Positions 1 to 6,570 of a stretch of DNA of 6,570 bases are shown here, piece after piece. Each line of letters starts with the position of its first letter. Position 1 is the first letter of the stretch. Where the stretch lies: contig SKTJ01000306.1 of NCBI GenBank assembly GCA_007122565.1, positions 1 to 6,570 of the forward strand, in the 5' to 3' direction. Origin of the DNA: Syntrophomonadaceae bacterium (GTDB lineage Bacteria; Bacillota; Dethiobacteria; DTU022; UBA8154). Under the pieces are notes generated by a model. The model saw only the letters and a list, made by a program, of their open reading frames with translations, had not been told where the DNA came from and did not search any database. Position numbers and translations under genes: made by a program.

Positions 1-1016
1 AAAACTATTTCCCTGCGGGCTAACAGGACGCTGTCAATAAGCACGGACCACCCGCCCATGGCAGCAGTCAGCCCTATGAAAGGAACAGTAATCTGCAGGG
101 CTACTGCAGCTATGGCCAGATACTGCAAAACACTAAAGGTCCCGGACCACTGGGGCGGCCTTATCCACGGCCTCAGGCGCCAGGGGGGGCGTTGAGCAGC
201 TTCCCGCAGGGGAGCCTGGGAAAAGTAAACCACAACAGCGGCTAAAATCAGCAGGGGTACGGCTGTGAGGAAGGCGGAAGCAGGCCTGCCTGTGGCGCTG
301 TGCTCTGCAAACACCTCCAGGGCGTAGACATTTTTACCAAAGAGGGATGGAATGCTGAAATCCATCAGGCTGAATATAAATACAAAACCACCGCCGGCCA
401 GGATAGCCGGTGCGGCAAGGGGCAAGGCAATCAGGGCAAAAACGTCCGTATCGGAGCGCTGCATTCTTCCAGCTTCCATAAGGTGCGGATCGACAGTTTC
501 CAGGCCGAGGAGTGCCAGCCCCACCGAAAGGGGCAAAAAGGCCATCATCTGGACCAGCCAGCTGCCCATCCAACCGCCGAGGGGTGGAAGGTGGATGCTC
601 AACGGCTGCAGGCCGCTGCCGAGAAGGGCAAAAACAGTACTCCAGGCCAGGGCATGGATATAGGGCGGTACCGCTGCAAAAAGAACAACAAACCAGCGTA
701 AATATTGAAAAGGTTTCTCGTTTAAACTCCACAGCCTGGAGGCTGCCAGGGTGCCGATTATAACTCCTGTTAGGGTCACCCCTGCTGCCAGTTGGACGCT
801 GTTTTGAAAAAGGGTCCATCTTCTGCCGGCGGATACGACCCAGGATGACCAGTTTATTGCCCCATGGGCCACCTGTATGGCCAGATCGTAGATGAGAAAT
901 AAGAGGGGCATAAACACTGCCAGCAGGAAGAACAAAGGAAGCACGCGCACCACATATGCACCCGCCGTCCCAGGCAGGTCTGCCCTGTTTTTAATCAATT
1001 TAGCCAGCTGTCCCAT
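1..1016 (-). CDS. ABC transporter permease, Fe(III)-type (FbpB/ThiP-like), 3' end cut by window edge
   Basis: This is the N-terminal 338 residues of a membrane permease that would move the ligand delivered by the binding protein encoded just upstream. The frame is open from the ATG at 1016 to the left edge, so the C-terminus is missing. FbpB/ThiP-type permeases usually have about 500-560 residues in two fused permease halves, so the first half and the start of the second are visible. Hydrophobic segments lie near residues 22-47, 72-95, 106-132, 146-172, 192-216, 245-266 and 295-317. An EAA-type cytoplasmic loop, which docks on the ATPase, lies at residues 180-199 (MEAGR...ALIALP); the usual glycine six residues after its Glu is Arg187. 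A family-typical stretch follows (SLMDFSIPSLFGKNVYALE, 216-234). The start is supported by GAAAGG 11 bases upstream, a modest site; in-frame TTG codons further upstream are less likely. It begins 55 bases after the binding-protein stop, with no terminator between. The ligand is not determined. Confidence 0.93.
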   Translation of the reverse strand, partial: MGQLAKLIKNRADLPGTAGAYVVRVLPLFFLLAVFMPLLFLIYDLAIQVAHGAINWSSWVVSAGRRWTLFQNSVQLAAGVTLTGVIIGTLAASRLWSLNEKPFQYLRWFVVLFAAVPPYIHALAWSTVFALLGSGLQPLSIHLPPLGGWMGSWLVQMMAFLPLSVGLALLGLETVDPHLMEAGRMQRSDTDVFALIALPLAAPAILAGGGFVFIFSLMDFSIPSLFGKNVYALEVFAEHSATGRPASAFLTAVPLLILAAVVVYFSQAPLREAAQRPPWRLRPWIRPPQWSGTFSVLQYLAIAAVALQITVPFIGLTAAMGGWSVLIDSVLLARREIV

Positions 1017-1071
1017 TGTATATATTGCCTTTCAGTCAAGTGTCTCAACTAATAAGAGCTCTGGCGTACAG

Positions 1072-2109
1072 CTACCGTATAAATATGTCTGTCAATTCTG
1101 CTTTGACCGTTTCCAACTGCCGATAGACAGCTTCAAAATCAACTTCCATCAACCGGATATTATCTGCCGTAAAACAGCTTACTTCCACCTCAATGTCACG
1201 GACAGGCAGATGGCTCCAACCAATTTCCAACAGCTTCTGCTCCACTTCCTCACTTAAAAGATAATCGATCAGCTGCTGGGCCTGTTCGGGGTTGGGTCCT
1301 CTTTTAATCAGGCCTACCGAGTTAGGGATAACGAGAGTGCCCATTTTTTGGGCTCCCTGGTCTGGAGTTACAATGGCGACAGGTTTTCCTTCCAGGATAG
1401 CCACGCAAGCATCGTCCGTATCGGTCAGACCGTAGAGCATTCGCCCATCCACCACAAGATCCCGTACTACCGAATTACCGTCTACAACACTTACCCCATT
1501 TTCAGCGAGGGCAGCAAAGTATTTCCGGGCACTTTCTTCCCCAAGATAGGCGTAGAGAGCTGCGGCATGGGTTGCTGTGGTGCCAAACATGGGATAGGCC
1601 AGGCCTATCTTGTCTGCAGGCCAGGCAGGATCTAACAAATCATAGATGCTTTGGGGATATTCATGGGGTTCAAGCAAATCGGTATTGACAATAATGATAC
1701 GAGCTCTCCCGCCAAACGCGACCCAGTACCCCTCTGGATCGACGAGGTATTCCGGAATATCGGCCGAGCTGGATGATTGAAAAGGAGTCAGAACGCCTTC
1801 ATCTTTGAGCAGCATGGTTTGGATGATCTCGCCATTCCAGAAAACGTCAGCAAGGGGCCGTTCTTTTTCAGCGATCAGCCGGTTTACCATTCCTGTAGTC
1901 TTGGTGGCCTCAACATCATAGACTGCCTGGACAGAAATGCCGGTCCGGACTTGGAATTCGTTGAGAATCGGTTCGGAATACATCTGATCAACCGATGTGT
2001 AGATAACGACTTCATTGTTATCCGGGCTGCCACATCCAATTATGATCAGCGTACATAACAATAAAAGAGCCATGAGAATCGTGCTTTCAGATAAAACCGG
2101 TTTTGACAT
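1072..2109 (-). CDS. ABC transporter solute-binding lipoprotein, Fe(III)-type (AfuA/FbpA family)
   Basis: A complete 345-residue extracytoplasmic binding protein that captures a ligand at the outer face of the membrane and hands it to the permease encoded next. Residues 1-26 form a lipoprotein signal: Lys3, a hydrophobic stretch 11-24 and the lipobox IIGC with Cys26 as the lipidated residue. The mature part starts with the family hallmark strand VVIYTSVDQ (34-41) and carries EATKTTGMVNRLIAEK (67-82), ADVFWNGE (87-94), PMFGTTATHAAALYAYLG (173-190) and GNSVVRDLV...GLTDTDDA (211-234). Length is normal for the family. The start at 2109 has GGGAGGG 11 bases upstream; the alternative Met13 would lose the only basic residue of the signal. 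The adjacent Tyr-Tyr pair that binds iron in classical FbpA is not seen at the GLTDTDDA region, so iron is only one option; other small ligands are possible. Cys235 and Cys312 are unusual for an exported protein and may be buried or paired. The gene starts 30 bases after the GYF_2 protein gene. Confidence 0.96.
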   Translation of the reverse strand: MSKPVLSESTILMALLLLCTLIIIGCGSPDNNEVVIYTSVDQMYSEPILNEFQVRTGISVQAVYDVEATKTTGMVNRLIAEKERPLADVFWNGEIIQTMLLKDEGVLTPFQSSSSADIPEYLVDPEGYWVAFGGRARIIIVNTDLLEPHEYPQSIYDLLDPAWPADKIGLAYPMFGTTATHAAALYAYLGEESARKYFAALAENGVSVVDGNSVVRDLVVDGRMLYGLTDTDDACVAILEGKPVAIVTPDQGAQKMGTLVIPNSVGLIKRGPNPEQAQQLIDYLLSEEVEQKLLEIGWSHLPVRDIEVEVSCFTADNIRLMEVDFEAVYRQLETVKAELTDIFIR

Positions 2110-2120
2110 GTTAGCATTAT

Positions 2121-2127
2121 CCCTCCC
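2121..2127 (-). promoter_or_regulatory. Ribosome-binding site of the solute-binding protein gene
   Basis: GGGAGGG on the minus strand stands 11 bases before the ATG at 2109, a slightly long spacing. A nearer ATG at 2116 is out of frame with the protein. The site fills most of the 30-base gap after the GYF_2 gene, leaving little room for a separate promoter unless it lies inside the upstream gene. Confidence 0.65.
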
Positions 2128-2139
2128 ATATTTATTAAA

Positions 2140-3339
2140 TCATGTGAAAAGATCCGGCAAGGACCCTGCCTTGATCCAACCTTCCGTAGTTTCGCTCCAG
2201 ATCAGATCCTCTGGCAGGAGTAAGCGCTGTTCTTTAAAGCTGCGTAGTTCCTCCAGGGCGTACGGCCCGTAATTTTTACCTTCACGGCTCATATAGTATT
2301 TACTGGCCTGGCCTTCGGGTGCTGCCCCCGGAAGCTCTTCTTTTTCGGCAAGCTGGAAGCTGCTCTCTGTTTCCTGCGGATTAAACGAATTGCTTAAAAA
2401 TAAATCCAATAGCTTGCAAACATATTCATTGGAAACGGATTCGATGACCAGCATGTTTCCAAACTGTTCCATGCAGATAACGTCATGCATTCCTGCCTGT
2501 ACACAAAGCATTTCGCTGCGTGATATTTTCTGATCGTCGAGCTCTCTTCCCACTTCAACTTTTACAATCTGCGAGATGATTAAAAAATTGTTGGCAAATA
2601 CCAGGCCTTCTCCGGCAAGCCTGTACCTGCCTGTTTCTTCTTCATCTTTTTCCAGCACCTTCGCATGAATTAAGGCATCCATGGCTTCATCAAGTCTTTC
2701 TGCCGGGATATCGTCTTGCCATCCGGCGAACTTGCTGAACACATAGGCCAGCCACTGTCCATCTTCTCTTCCGTTGTTTAAAGAATCGCGAATGTCATCC
2801 AGCATATAACTGCACGGTTCAAATTTACTCAGCGCTGACCAGGCCCTGAACAGTTCTCGACGATGCAGATCAACCATCGCGGCGAAAATCAGGGCCGGTT
2901 CTTCCTCTAACTCAAGCTTTAGGGCATTGCTTGAAATGGCACTGTCGCCCCAGTTTTCCACCATCCCCAGCAGTATTTTTTCCAGCGGTGCTGGATTGCT
3001 GAGTATAAATCCCTTGGGAGACGAAGATATACTCAGCTTTTTCTGTTCCGAACCGCAGCCGTATATAAAGTGTTCAACAACGATGGGCCCCTTGATTAGC
3101 CGAACCCTAATGTAGGAGTTTGCTTTCAGTAAAAGCTGAATGCATTCGGCCACTTCCCTCTTAAGAACCTGGGGAGCGCTGCATAAGCCTGCCTCTTCCA
3201 GCAGCGTCCAATCTTCAGGGGTCAACTGCCCGGCAGGGTTGATTCGGGCCCATGGAGATATTGGACGAGGACTTTCCCCTGCCAGGTGGGATAAGAGCGG
3301 AAGCAGGCTTTCCTTTACAACAAACTCAGTCTGAGCCAT
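2140..3339 (-). CDS. Uncharacterised protein with C-terminal GYF_2 (DUF4339-like) domain
   Basis: A 399-residue protein with no signal peptide or membrane segment, so probably cytoplasmic. I do not recognise residues 1-325. They look like a mixed alpha/beta domain: a helical start, strand-like runs at 76-95 (YIRVRLIKGPIVVEHFIYGC) and 102-113, then a long charged helical region 115-250, and alternating hydrophobic segments at 250-315. A low-complexity linker (about 320-345, Glu/Ser/Ala/Pro-rich) leads to a GYF_2 domain at 347-399. That domain shows the pattern YY...EGK.YGPY.LEEL, then LLPEDLIW and a final GWIKAGSLPDLF. GYF domains in eukaryotes bind proline-rich peptides; the ligands of bacterial GYF_2 domains are largely unknown. 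The gene product of the upstream neighbour has a proline-rich linker on the likely cytoplasmic side and could be a partner; this is inference. The start at 3339 is backed by GAAAGGGTGA at 3347-3356. Neighbours on both sides are in the same direction, with gaps of 74 and 30 bases. Confidence 0.9.
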   Translation of the reverse strand: MAQTEFVVKESLLPLLSHLAGESPRPISPWARINPAGQLTPEDWTLLEEAGLCSAPQVLKREVAECIQLLLKANSYIRVRLIKGPIVVEHFIYGCGSEQKKLSISSSPKGFILSNPAPLEKILLGMVENWGDSAISSNALKLELEEEPALIFAAMVDLHRRELFRAWSALSKFEPCSYMLDDIRDSLNNGREDGQWLAYVFSKFAGWQDDIPAERLDEAMDALIHAKVLEKDEEETGRYRLAGEGLVFANNFLIISQIVKVEVGRELDDQKISRSEMLCVQAGMHDVICMEQFGNMLVIESVSNEYVCKLLDLFLSNSFNPQETESSFQLAEKEELPGAAPEGQASKYYMSREGKNYGPYALEELRSFKEQRLLLPEDLIWSETTEGWIKAGSLPDLFT

Positions 3340-3346
3340 TTTTTTA

Positions 3347-3356
3347 TCACCCTTTC
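3347..3356 (-). promoter_or_regulatory. Ribosome-binding site of the GYF_2 protein gene
   Basis: GAAAGGGTGA on the minus strand ends 7 bases before the ATG at 3339. It supports this ATG as the start. The rest of the gap back to 3413 holds only a small GAAAC/GTTTC inverted repeat (3388-3400), too weak to be a terminator. Confidence 0.65.
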
Positions 3357-3413
3357 GTTGTTTGCTTTCACTGGCGAAAAACTATTCGAAACAAGGTTTC
3401 ATCCCTAACCAGA

Positions 3414-5576
3414 TTAGAGGGAAATGCTCCCGGTCTTGATCAGGTTTTCTCCTCTTTTAATGACGCCTTCTCTTACCCTGCTTCGGATCTCGTCTTTTAC
3501 AACATCGCTGGCCCAATCTTTCCAATCTCCCTGGACAAGTGAAACCAACTGGTCGTTATTCCCGTCCTGGGTCAGGATGTTCCAAACCTGCTGCTGCATG
3601 GCCTCCGGTGTTAGCGCACCCGATTCGGGAACGAATCTGTCAAACATTTGACCGATCGTCTGCTCTGTTCCAAACTTAATCGCTTCATCTGCGACGACAT
3701 CTCGCGCGCCTCTTCGTATTCCGGCCCGAATCCCTTCTGCATCCTTGCCGTCAATATACGCCCTGTACCCGCCCCTTGCCATGCCTTCTCCCCAATTGTA
3801 ATAAAACCGGGTGAAGGGGTTTTTAATATCCTTGCTGATCATGCGGCTTGTTTGGCGAGCAGATCCTTCGACGAACCCCAGGGAAACGGCACTCATCACA
3901 TCTTCTCCCTCCCGTACCGCCTCTCTCCCCCTCTGCCAGCCACCGGCAGCGCCTTCCTTGACAATTTCAAAACCTCTGCGCAGGCGTTCGTTTTTAATCG
4001 AACCGCCAATATAGGATCCGGCGGCTCGCCCAACGCCAACGGCCAGGTGCTCACCTCTTTCGCCGGGAGCCGCGGCTGCTGCCTCGCCCACGCCTTCAGC
4101 CAGGGGGCTGGCGATACGGTAGATGCGACGGACACCCTGCCCGACCGGCCCGGTAACGACGGCCAAGACTTCGACTCCCGTATCACAACCATACTGCAGC
4201 CATTCGACACCCCAGGTGGTCCAGTCCCAGAACCTTTGGTCCCGATATGTGTAGGCATGTTCTGCTTCGGTCCTTCTATGGTGATCTTGCATACGCTGCC
4301 GGCTGATCTCCTGCACTTCTTCAGGAGACCTTCCGGCCAGCTCTTCGTAGGCTTCAGCAATCAGGGATGCTCTCATCTCCGGATCCAATCTGCTAAACTG
4401 AGAAATATGCAGGCCCATGGCGCTTAAAATGCTGGCAACTATGGCTCCAACAGCAGGCCTGTTACCGGCTGCCAGGGCTTCATTACGCCCTGCACCTCGC
4501 CACCAGTTCCCAAAATTTCTGCCGTATTCATCCCAACCCCCGTCGTGAGCTAGCACCCCTTCTGTAAATAAGAGGTAAATGGTTGCAGTAAAAAAGAGGA
4601 CCAGAAAAACATTGGTCATGCTGGTTTTGGGGCGGGCGATAAATACGATGCCGGCGCCTAAAAAAAGCCCTGCTGCCAGATAGGCGCTGTAGGGTTTAAA
4701 GGGGAGGATTAACAGGAATAATATGCCGAAAATAATACTGCAGATGATAACAAGCAATAAAGCTTCGTTTAAGGGGCGGGCCGGCTTGCCCCGGCTGAAC
4801 AGTTTTTGTAAATCAGAATAGCCCAGTTTAAGGATAAGCAAGCTCAGACCTTCAAAGCGTGCAGTTAAGGCAATAATTAAAGCCAGGGCGATCACTGCGG
4901 AAAGATATATATTATCCAACAGGACATTCGCAACCAGGCTTACAGCGGCAGTGCAAAAAAATAATGCAAAACTTACCCTTCCAGAATTTTGCTGAAAACC
5001 CTTGGAAATAAACAGGGGGGTATAAAACAGGTCTTTGGCATAGTTGAGAGGCCCCTTTCCGATCATCCTGTTGAAGATCAGGAAAGACAAACTCCACCCA
5101 ATCACGGCCCATAAGAAGGTGGCGTAAGGCACATTGTTAAAGTTATGCAGGTCTAGTGCAACAATATTTGCCGCCCAGCTGCCCACTTTCAGGTAACCAT
5201 TATTAACCACAATCAGAAAATACGCGTGGGCAATCCACACGATAATACCGACTACAACCGCCTGCAGCAGAATTTTTGGGGCATTGTTCACAAGAACTTT
5301 TGCCAGAAACACAAAAAGATCACGCAGGCTTTGGGGTCCCGCCTGGGATGGGGGCAAGGGGCTACGCTGGGCTGCCGGTGGTGCTGCTTTTTCCCAACGG
5401 CTGCCACTCCACTTAAGCCAACTGCCGTCTGCATGGTTCACCTGCCACCAGCTGCCTGAAGAATCCTGAACCTTTAACCTGGCAACCTCTTCAGCAAATT
5501 GTTTTTCTGTTAATTCTTTTTTGGCAAGCAGGTTGCTGAGTTCCAAATAACCTTTGGAAGCTGCTTGAAAGTCCAT
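3414..5576 (-). CDS. Uncharacterised multi-pass membrane protein with SHOCT-like and Trp-rich N-terminal modules
   Basis: A complete 720-residue protein of unknown function. Residues 8-36 form a short helical hairpin resembling SHOCT domains (LSNLLAKKELTEKQFAEEV). Residues 37-62 form a Trp-rich module with spacing QDSSGSWWQVN..GSWLKW.GSRW; I recall similar modules in proteins of Chloroflexi and Bacillota, of unknown role. A proline-rich linker (64-83) follows. Seven hydrophobic segments lie near 101-125, 150-169, 201-219, 224-239, 271-292, 297-314 and 320-340. Basic loops at 170-200, 240-269 and 315-319 place the N-terminus inside and, with seven segments, the tail outside. The tail (344-720) is rich in Gly, Ala and Arg and probably largely helical, with recurring GGW.RG/GGYRAY/RRGARD-like units. 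A weakly hydrophobic stretch at 375-391 could be an eighth segment and would reverse the tail's side. The start at 5576 follows AGGGGG by 8 bases. No enzyme motif is visible. A structural or secretion-related role is possible but not shown. Confidence 0.92.
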   Translation of the reverse strand: MDFQAASKGYLELSNLLAKKELTEKQFAEEVARLKVQDSSGSWWQVNHADGSWLKWSGSRWEKAAPPAAQRSPLPPSQAGPQSLRDLFVFLAKVLVNNAPKILLQAVVVGIIVWIAHAYFLIVVNNGYLKVGSWAANIVALDLHNFNNVPYATFLWAVIGWSLSFLIFNRMIGKGPLNYAKDLFYTPLFISKGFQQNSGRVSFALFFCTAAVSLVANVLLDNIYLSAVIALALIIALTARFEGLSLLILKLGYSDLQKLFSRGKPARPLNEALLLVIICSIIFGILFLLILPFKPYSAYLAAGLFLGAGIVFIARPKTSMTNVFLVLFFTATIYLLFTEGVLAHDGGWDEYGRNFGNWWRGAGRNEALAAGNRPAVGAIVASILSAMGLHISQFSRLDPEMRASLIAEAYEELAGRSPEEVQEISRQRMQDHHRRTEAEHAYTYRDQRFWDWTTWGVEWLQYGCDTGVEVLAVVTGPVGQGVRRIYRIASPLAEGVGEAAAAAPGERGEHLAVGVGRAAGSYIGGSIKNERLRRGFEIVKEGAAGGWQRGREAVREGEDVMSAVSLGFVEGSARQTSRMISKDIKNPFTRFYYNWGEGMARGGYRAYIDGKDAEGIRAGIRRGARDVVADEAIKFGTEQTIGQMFDRFVPESGALTPEAMQQQVWNILTQDGNNDQLVSLVQGDWKDWASDVVKDEIRSRVREGVIKRGENLIKTGSISL

Positions 5577-5649
5577 CTCTCTATCCCCCTGCTCTATGAT
5601 TAATAACTATTCTCCTGATCTGGTTTTCACTGGTCTCTTTTCATTTGAT
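5577..5649 (-). promoter_or_regulatory. Intergenic gap with strong ribosome-binding site for the 720-residue membrane protein
   Basis: AGGGGG at 5590-5585 lies 8 bases before the ATG at 5576 and fixes that start. The rest of the gap is AT-rich. No hairpin followed by a T-run is visible, so read-through from the propeller gene is plausible. Only a poor promoter match is seen (GTGAAA and TATTAA, 19 bases apart), which I do not call. Confidence 0.6.
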
Positions 5650-6570
5650 TTATTTAGGAATTTTTTGCAGGGCATTTGCATTAAGAATGTTAACGCCATA
5701 ATGGGTGCCGAGCCAGATCAAACCGTCCATGTCTTGCAGAACAATTTTTACTTCGTAATTGGCTAAACCGCATTCTTCAGTTAGGATACGATTTGCCTCA
5801 CCGCTAAAGAGAGCTTCCTCTGTAAAGACCGCAATCCCGTCAAACTCGGAGGTAAACCAGTAGATACCTCTTTGGTCCTGGAAAATATAACGGACCTTCT
5901 CACCGGCCAATCCGTCCTGTTTGCTCAGCACTGTATCTATAACCCACTGGCCACGGTCATCAAGAACAAGCCGGGCGGCACCGCCCCGTTCGAACAGCCC
6001 TGTTCCAGCCCAGATATGACCTGCTTCATCTTCGTAGAATGAAGTAATATTATTATGCGGAAGGTCGTTATCTACAGAAAAGTACTGCCAGTTACCCTCT
6101 CGCAGGTAGCTGATACCGCCTTGGGGGGCCAGGTAATGCCCGAACCAGTAACCCCCTGTGCTGTCTTCAAAGATCACGTTTACCATGTCGACCATAAGAC
6201 CATCCTGGCTGGTTATGGTTTCCCAACTGCTGCCGTCATAGATGGCTACACCACCCCAGGTCCCCACCATCAGCTTTTCTTCTGAGTTTTCATGAAAACA
6301 GTTCACGCGGTGATCGGGCAGACCGTCTTCTTCGCCCAGGCTCAGGTAGTTGTTGTTTTTGAGGATGGTCAGGCCGTTGAAGTGTCCAATCCACAAGGCG
6401 CCTTCCTGGTCAATATGGAGGGCTTTTACATAATCGACTTCCCTGGGTAAGGACAGCTTTTCTATCAAAACATGTTCCAGCCTGTCTATTCTGTATACTC
6501 CTTCTTGCCCCCCAGTCCAAACATCATTTCCATCAATGAGCATCGTATAAGTCTCACCTGGTGGGCGAAT
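5650..6570 (-). CDS. Beta-propeller protein of two-component-regulator-type (Reg_prop) repeats, 5' end probably outside the window
   Basis: A repeat protein predicted to fold as a beta-propeller. Counting from the ATG at 6543, seven W-x-G type units occur: VWTGGQEGVYRID (8-20), LWIGHFNGLTIL (50-61), LMVGTWGGVAIYD (91-103), YWFGH (132-136), IWAGT (177-181), YWFTSEFDGIAVF (228-240) and IWLGTHYGVNIL (276-287). Most are preceded by the typical DGLP..V..I.ED..G linker. Spacing is 41-51 residues. The frame stays open for nine more codons to the right edge, and the residues before Met1 (GETYT) fit the strand that normally precedes a blade, so the gene likely begins outside. Against this, AGGTGAG stands 9 bases before the ATG at 6543, so a start there is not excluded; it would give a 297-residue protein without a signal peptide. 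The protein ends ten residues after the last repeat, so there is no C-terminal kinase or Y_Y_Y domain. Such propellers commonly act in extracytoplasmic sensing; the ligand is unknown. It is the first gene of the visible series. Confidence 0.92.
   Translation of the reverse strand: MRPPGETYTMLIDGNDVWTGGQEGVYRIDRLEHVLIEKLSLPREVDYVKALHIDQEGALWIGHFNGLTILKNNNYLSLGEEDGLPDHRVNCFHENSEEKLMVGTWGGVAIYDGSSWETITSQDGLMVDMVNVIFEDSTGGYWFGHYLAPQGGISYLREGNWQYFSVDNDLPHNNITSFYEDEAGHIWAGTGLFERGGAARLVLDDRGQWVIDTVLSKQDGLAGEKVRYIFQDQRGIYWFTSEFDGIAVFTEEALFSGEANRILTEECGLANYEVKIVLQDMDGLIWLGTHYGVNILNANALQKIPK

Noticed and set aside
334..819. A 161-codon minus-strand open frame at the left end.
   Set aside because: It is out of frame with the permease, which runs uninterrupted from 1016 to the edge and has transmembrane segments and an EAA loop. 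The 161-codon frame has no family features.
892..1257. A 121-codon plus-strand frame spanning the permease start and the end of the binding-protein gene.
   Set aside because: It is antisense to two well-supported genes and the 55-base gap between them, with no ribosome-binding site or domain seen.
3388..3400. Small inverted repeat GAAAC-AAG-GTTTC in the gap after the membrane protein gene.
   Set aside because: A five-base AT-rich stem without a following T-run on the minus strand is too weak to be an intrinsic terminator.
3648..4427. A 259-codon plus-strand open frame opposite the 720-residue membrane protein gene.
   Set aside because: It lies wholly antisense to a gene with clear membrane segments and a good ribosome-binding site, and its translation is rich in Cys, Pro and Ser with no recognisable domain. 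It is best explained as a shadow.
3366..5633. The 9-mer CCAGTGAAA occurs on the minus strand in two gaps, at 3374-3366 and 5633-5625, upstream of the two unknown genes.
   Set aside because: The distances to the starts differ (27 and 49 bases), no flanking similarity is present and a 9-base match between two 73-base gaps can easily be chance.

Overview
The window looks like chromosomal DNA from a Gram-positive anaerobe-type Bacillota (Clostridia in the broad sense). This is an inference from purine-rich Shine-Dalgarno sites (for example AGGGGG and GGGAGGG), a lipoprotein-type solute-binding protein, base composition near 50% GC and protein style. There is no rRNA, tRNA or phylogenetic marker to confirm it. 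I see no mobile element, CRISPR array, tRNA or clear terminator.

All five genes are on the minus strand, so transcription runs from high to low coordinates. In that order they are: (1) the 3' part of a beta-propeller protein made of two-component-regulator-type repeats (6570 to 5650, its 5' end probably outside the window); (2) a 720-residue membrane protein with a SHOCT-like helical start, a tryptophan-rich module, a proline-rich linker, seven membrane segments and a long Gly/Ala/Arg-rich tail (5576 to 3414); (3) a 399-residue soluble protein of unknown function ending in a GYF_2 (DUF4339-like) domain (3339 to 2140); (4) an ABC-transporter solute-binding lipoprotein of the Fe(III)-type AfuA/FbpA family (2109 to 1072); (5) the N-terminal 338 residues of the matching FbpB/ThiP-type permease, cut by the left edge (1016 to 1).

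Gaps between genes are short (73, 74, 30 and 55 bases) and hold little beyond ribosome-binding sites, so co-transcription is plausible. There is no gene-free stretch longer than about 75 bases. The ATPase of the transporter is not in the window and would be expected beyond the left edge.

Genes 4 and 5 clearly form an uptake system, though the ligand cannot be fixed: the tyrosine pair of classical ferric-binding proteins is not seen at the equivalent place. Genes 2 and 3 are the uncharacterised part. A GYF-type domain, a fold known in eukaryotes to bind proline-rich peptides, sits directly downstream of a membrane protein with an exposed proline-rich linker. This suggests, without proving, that the two proteins form one membrane-associated complex. 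Whether that complex is functionally linked to the propeller protein and the transporter is open.
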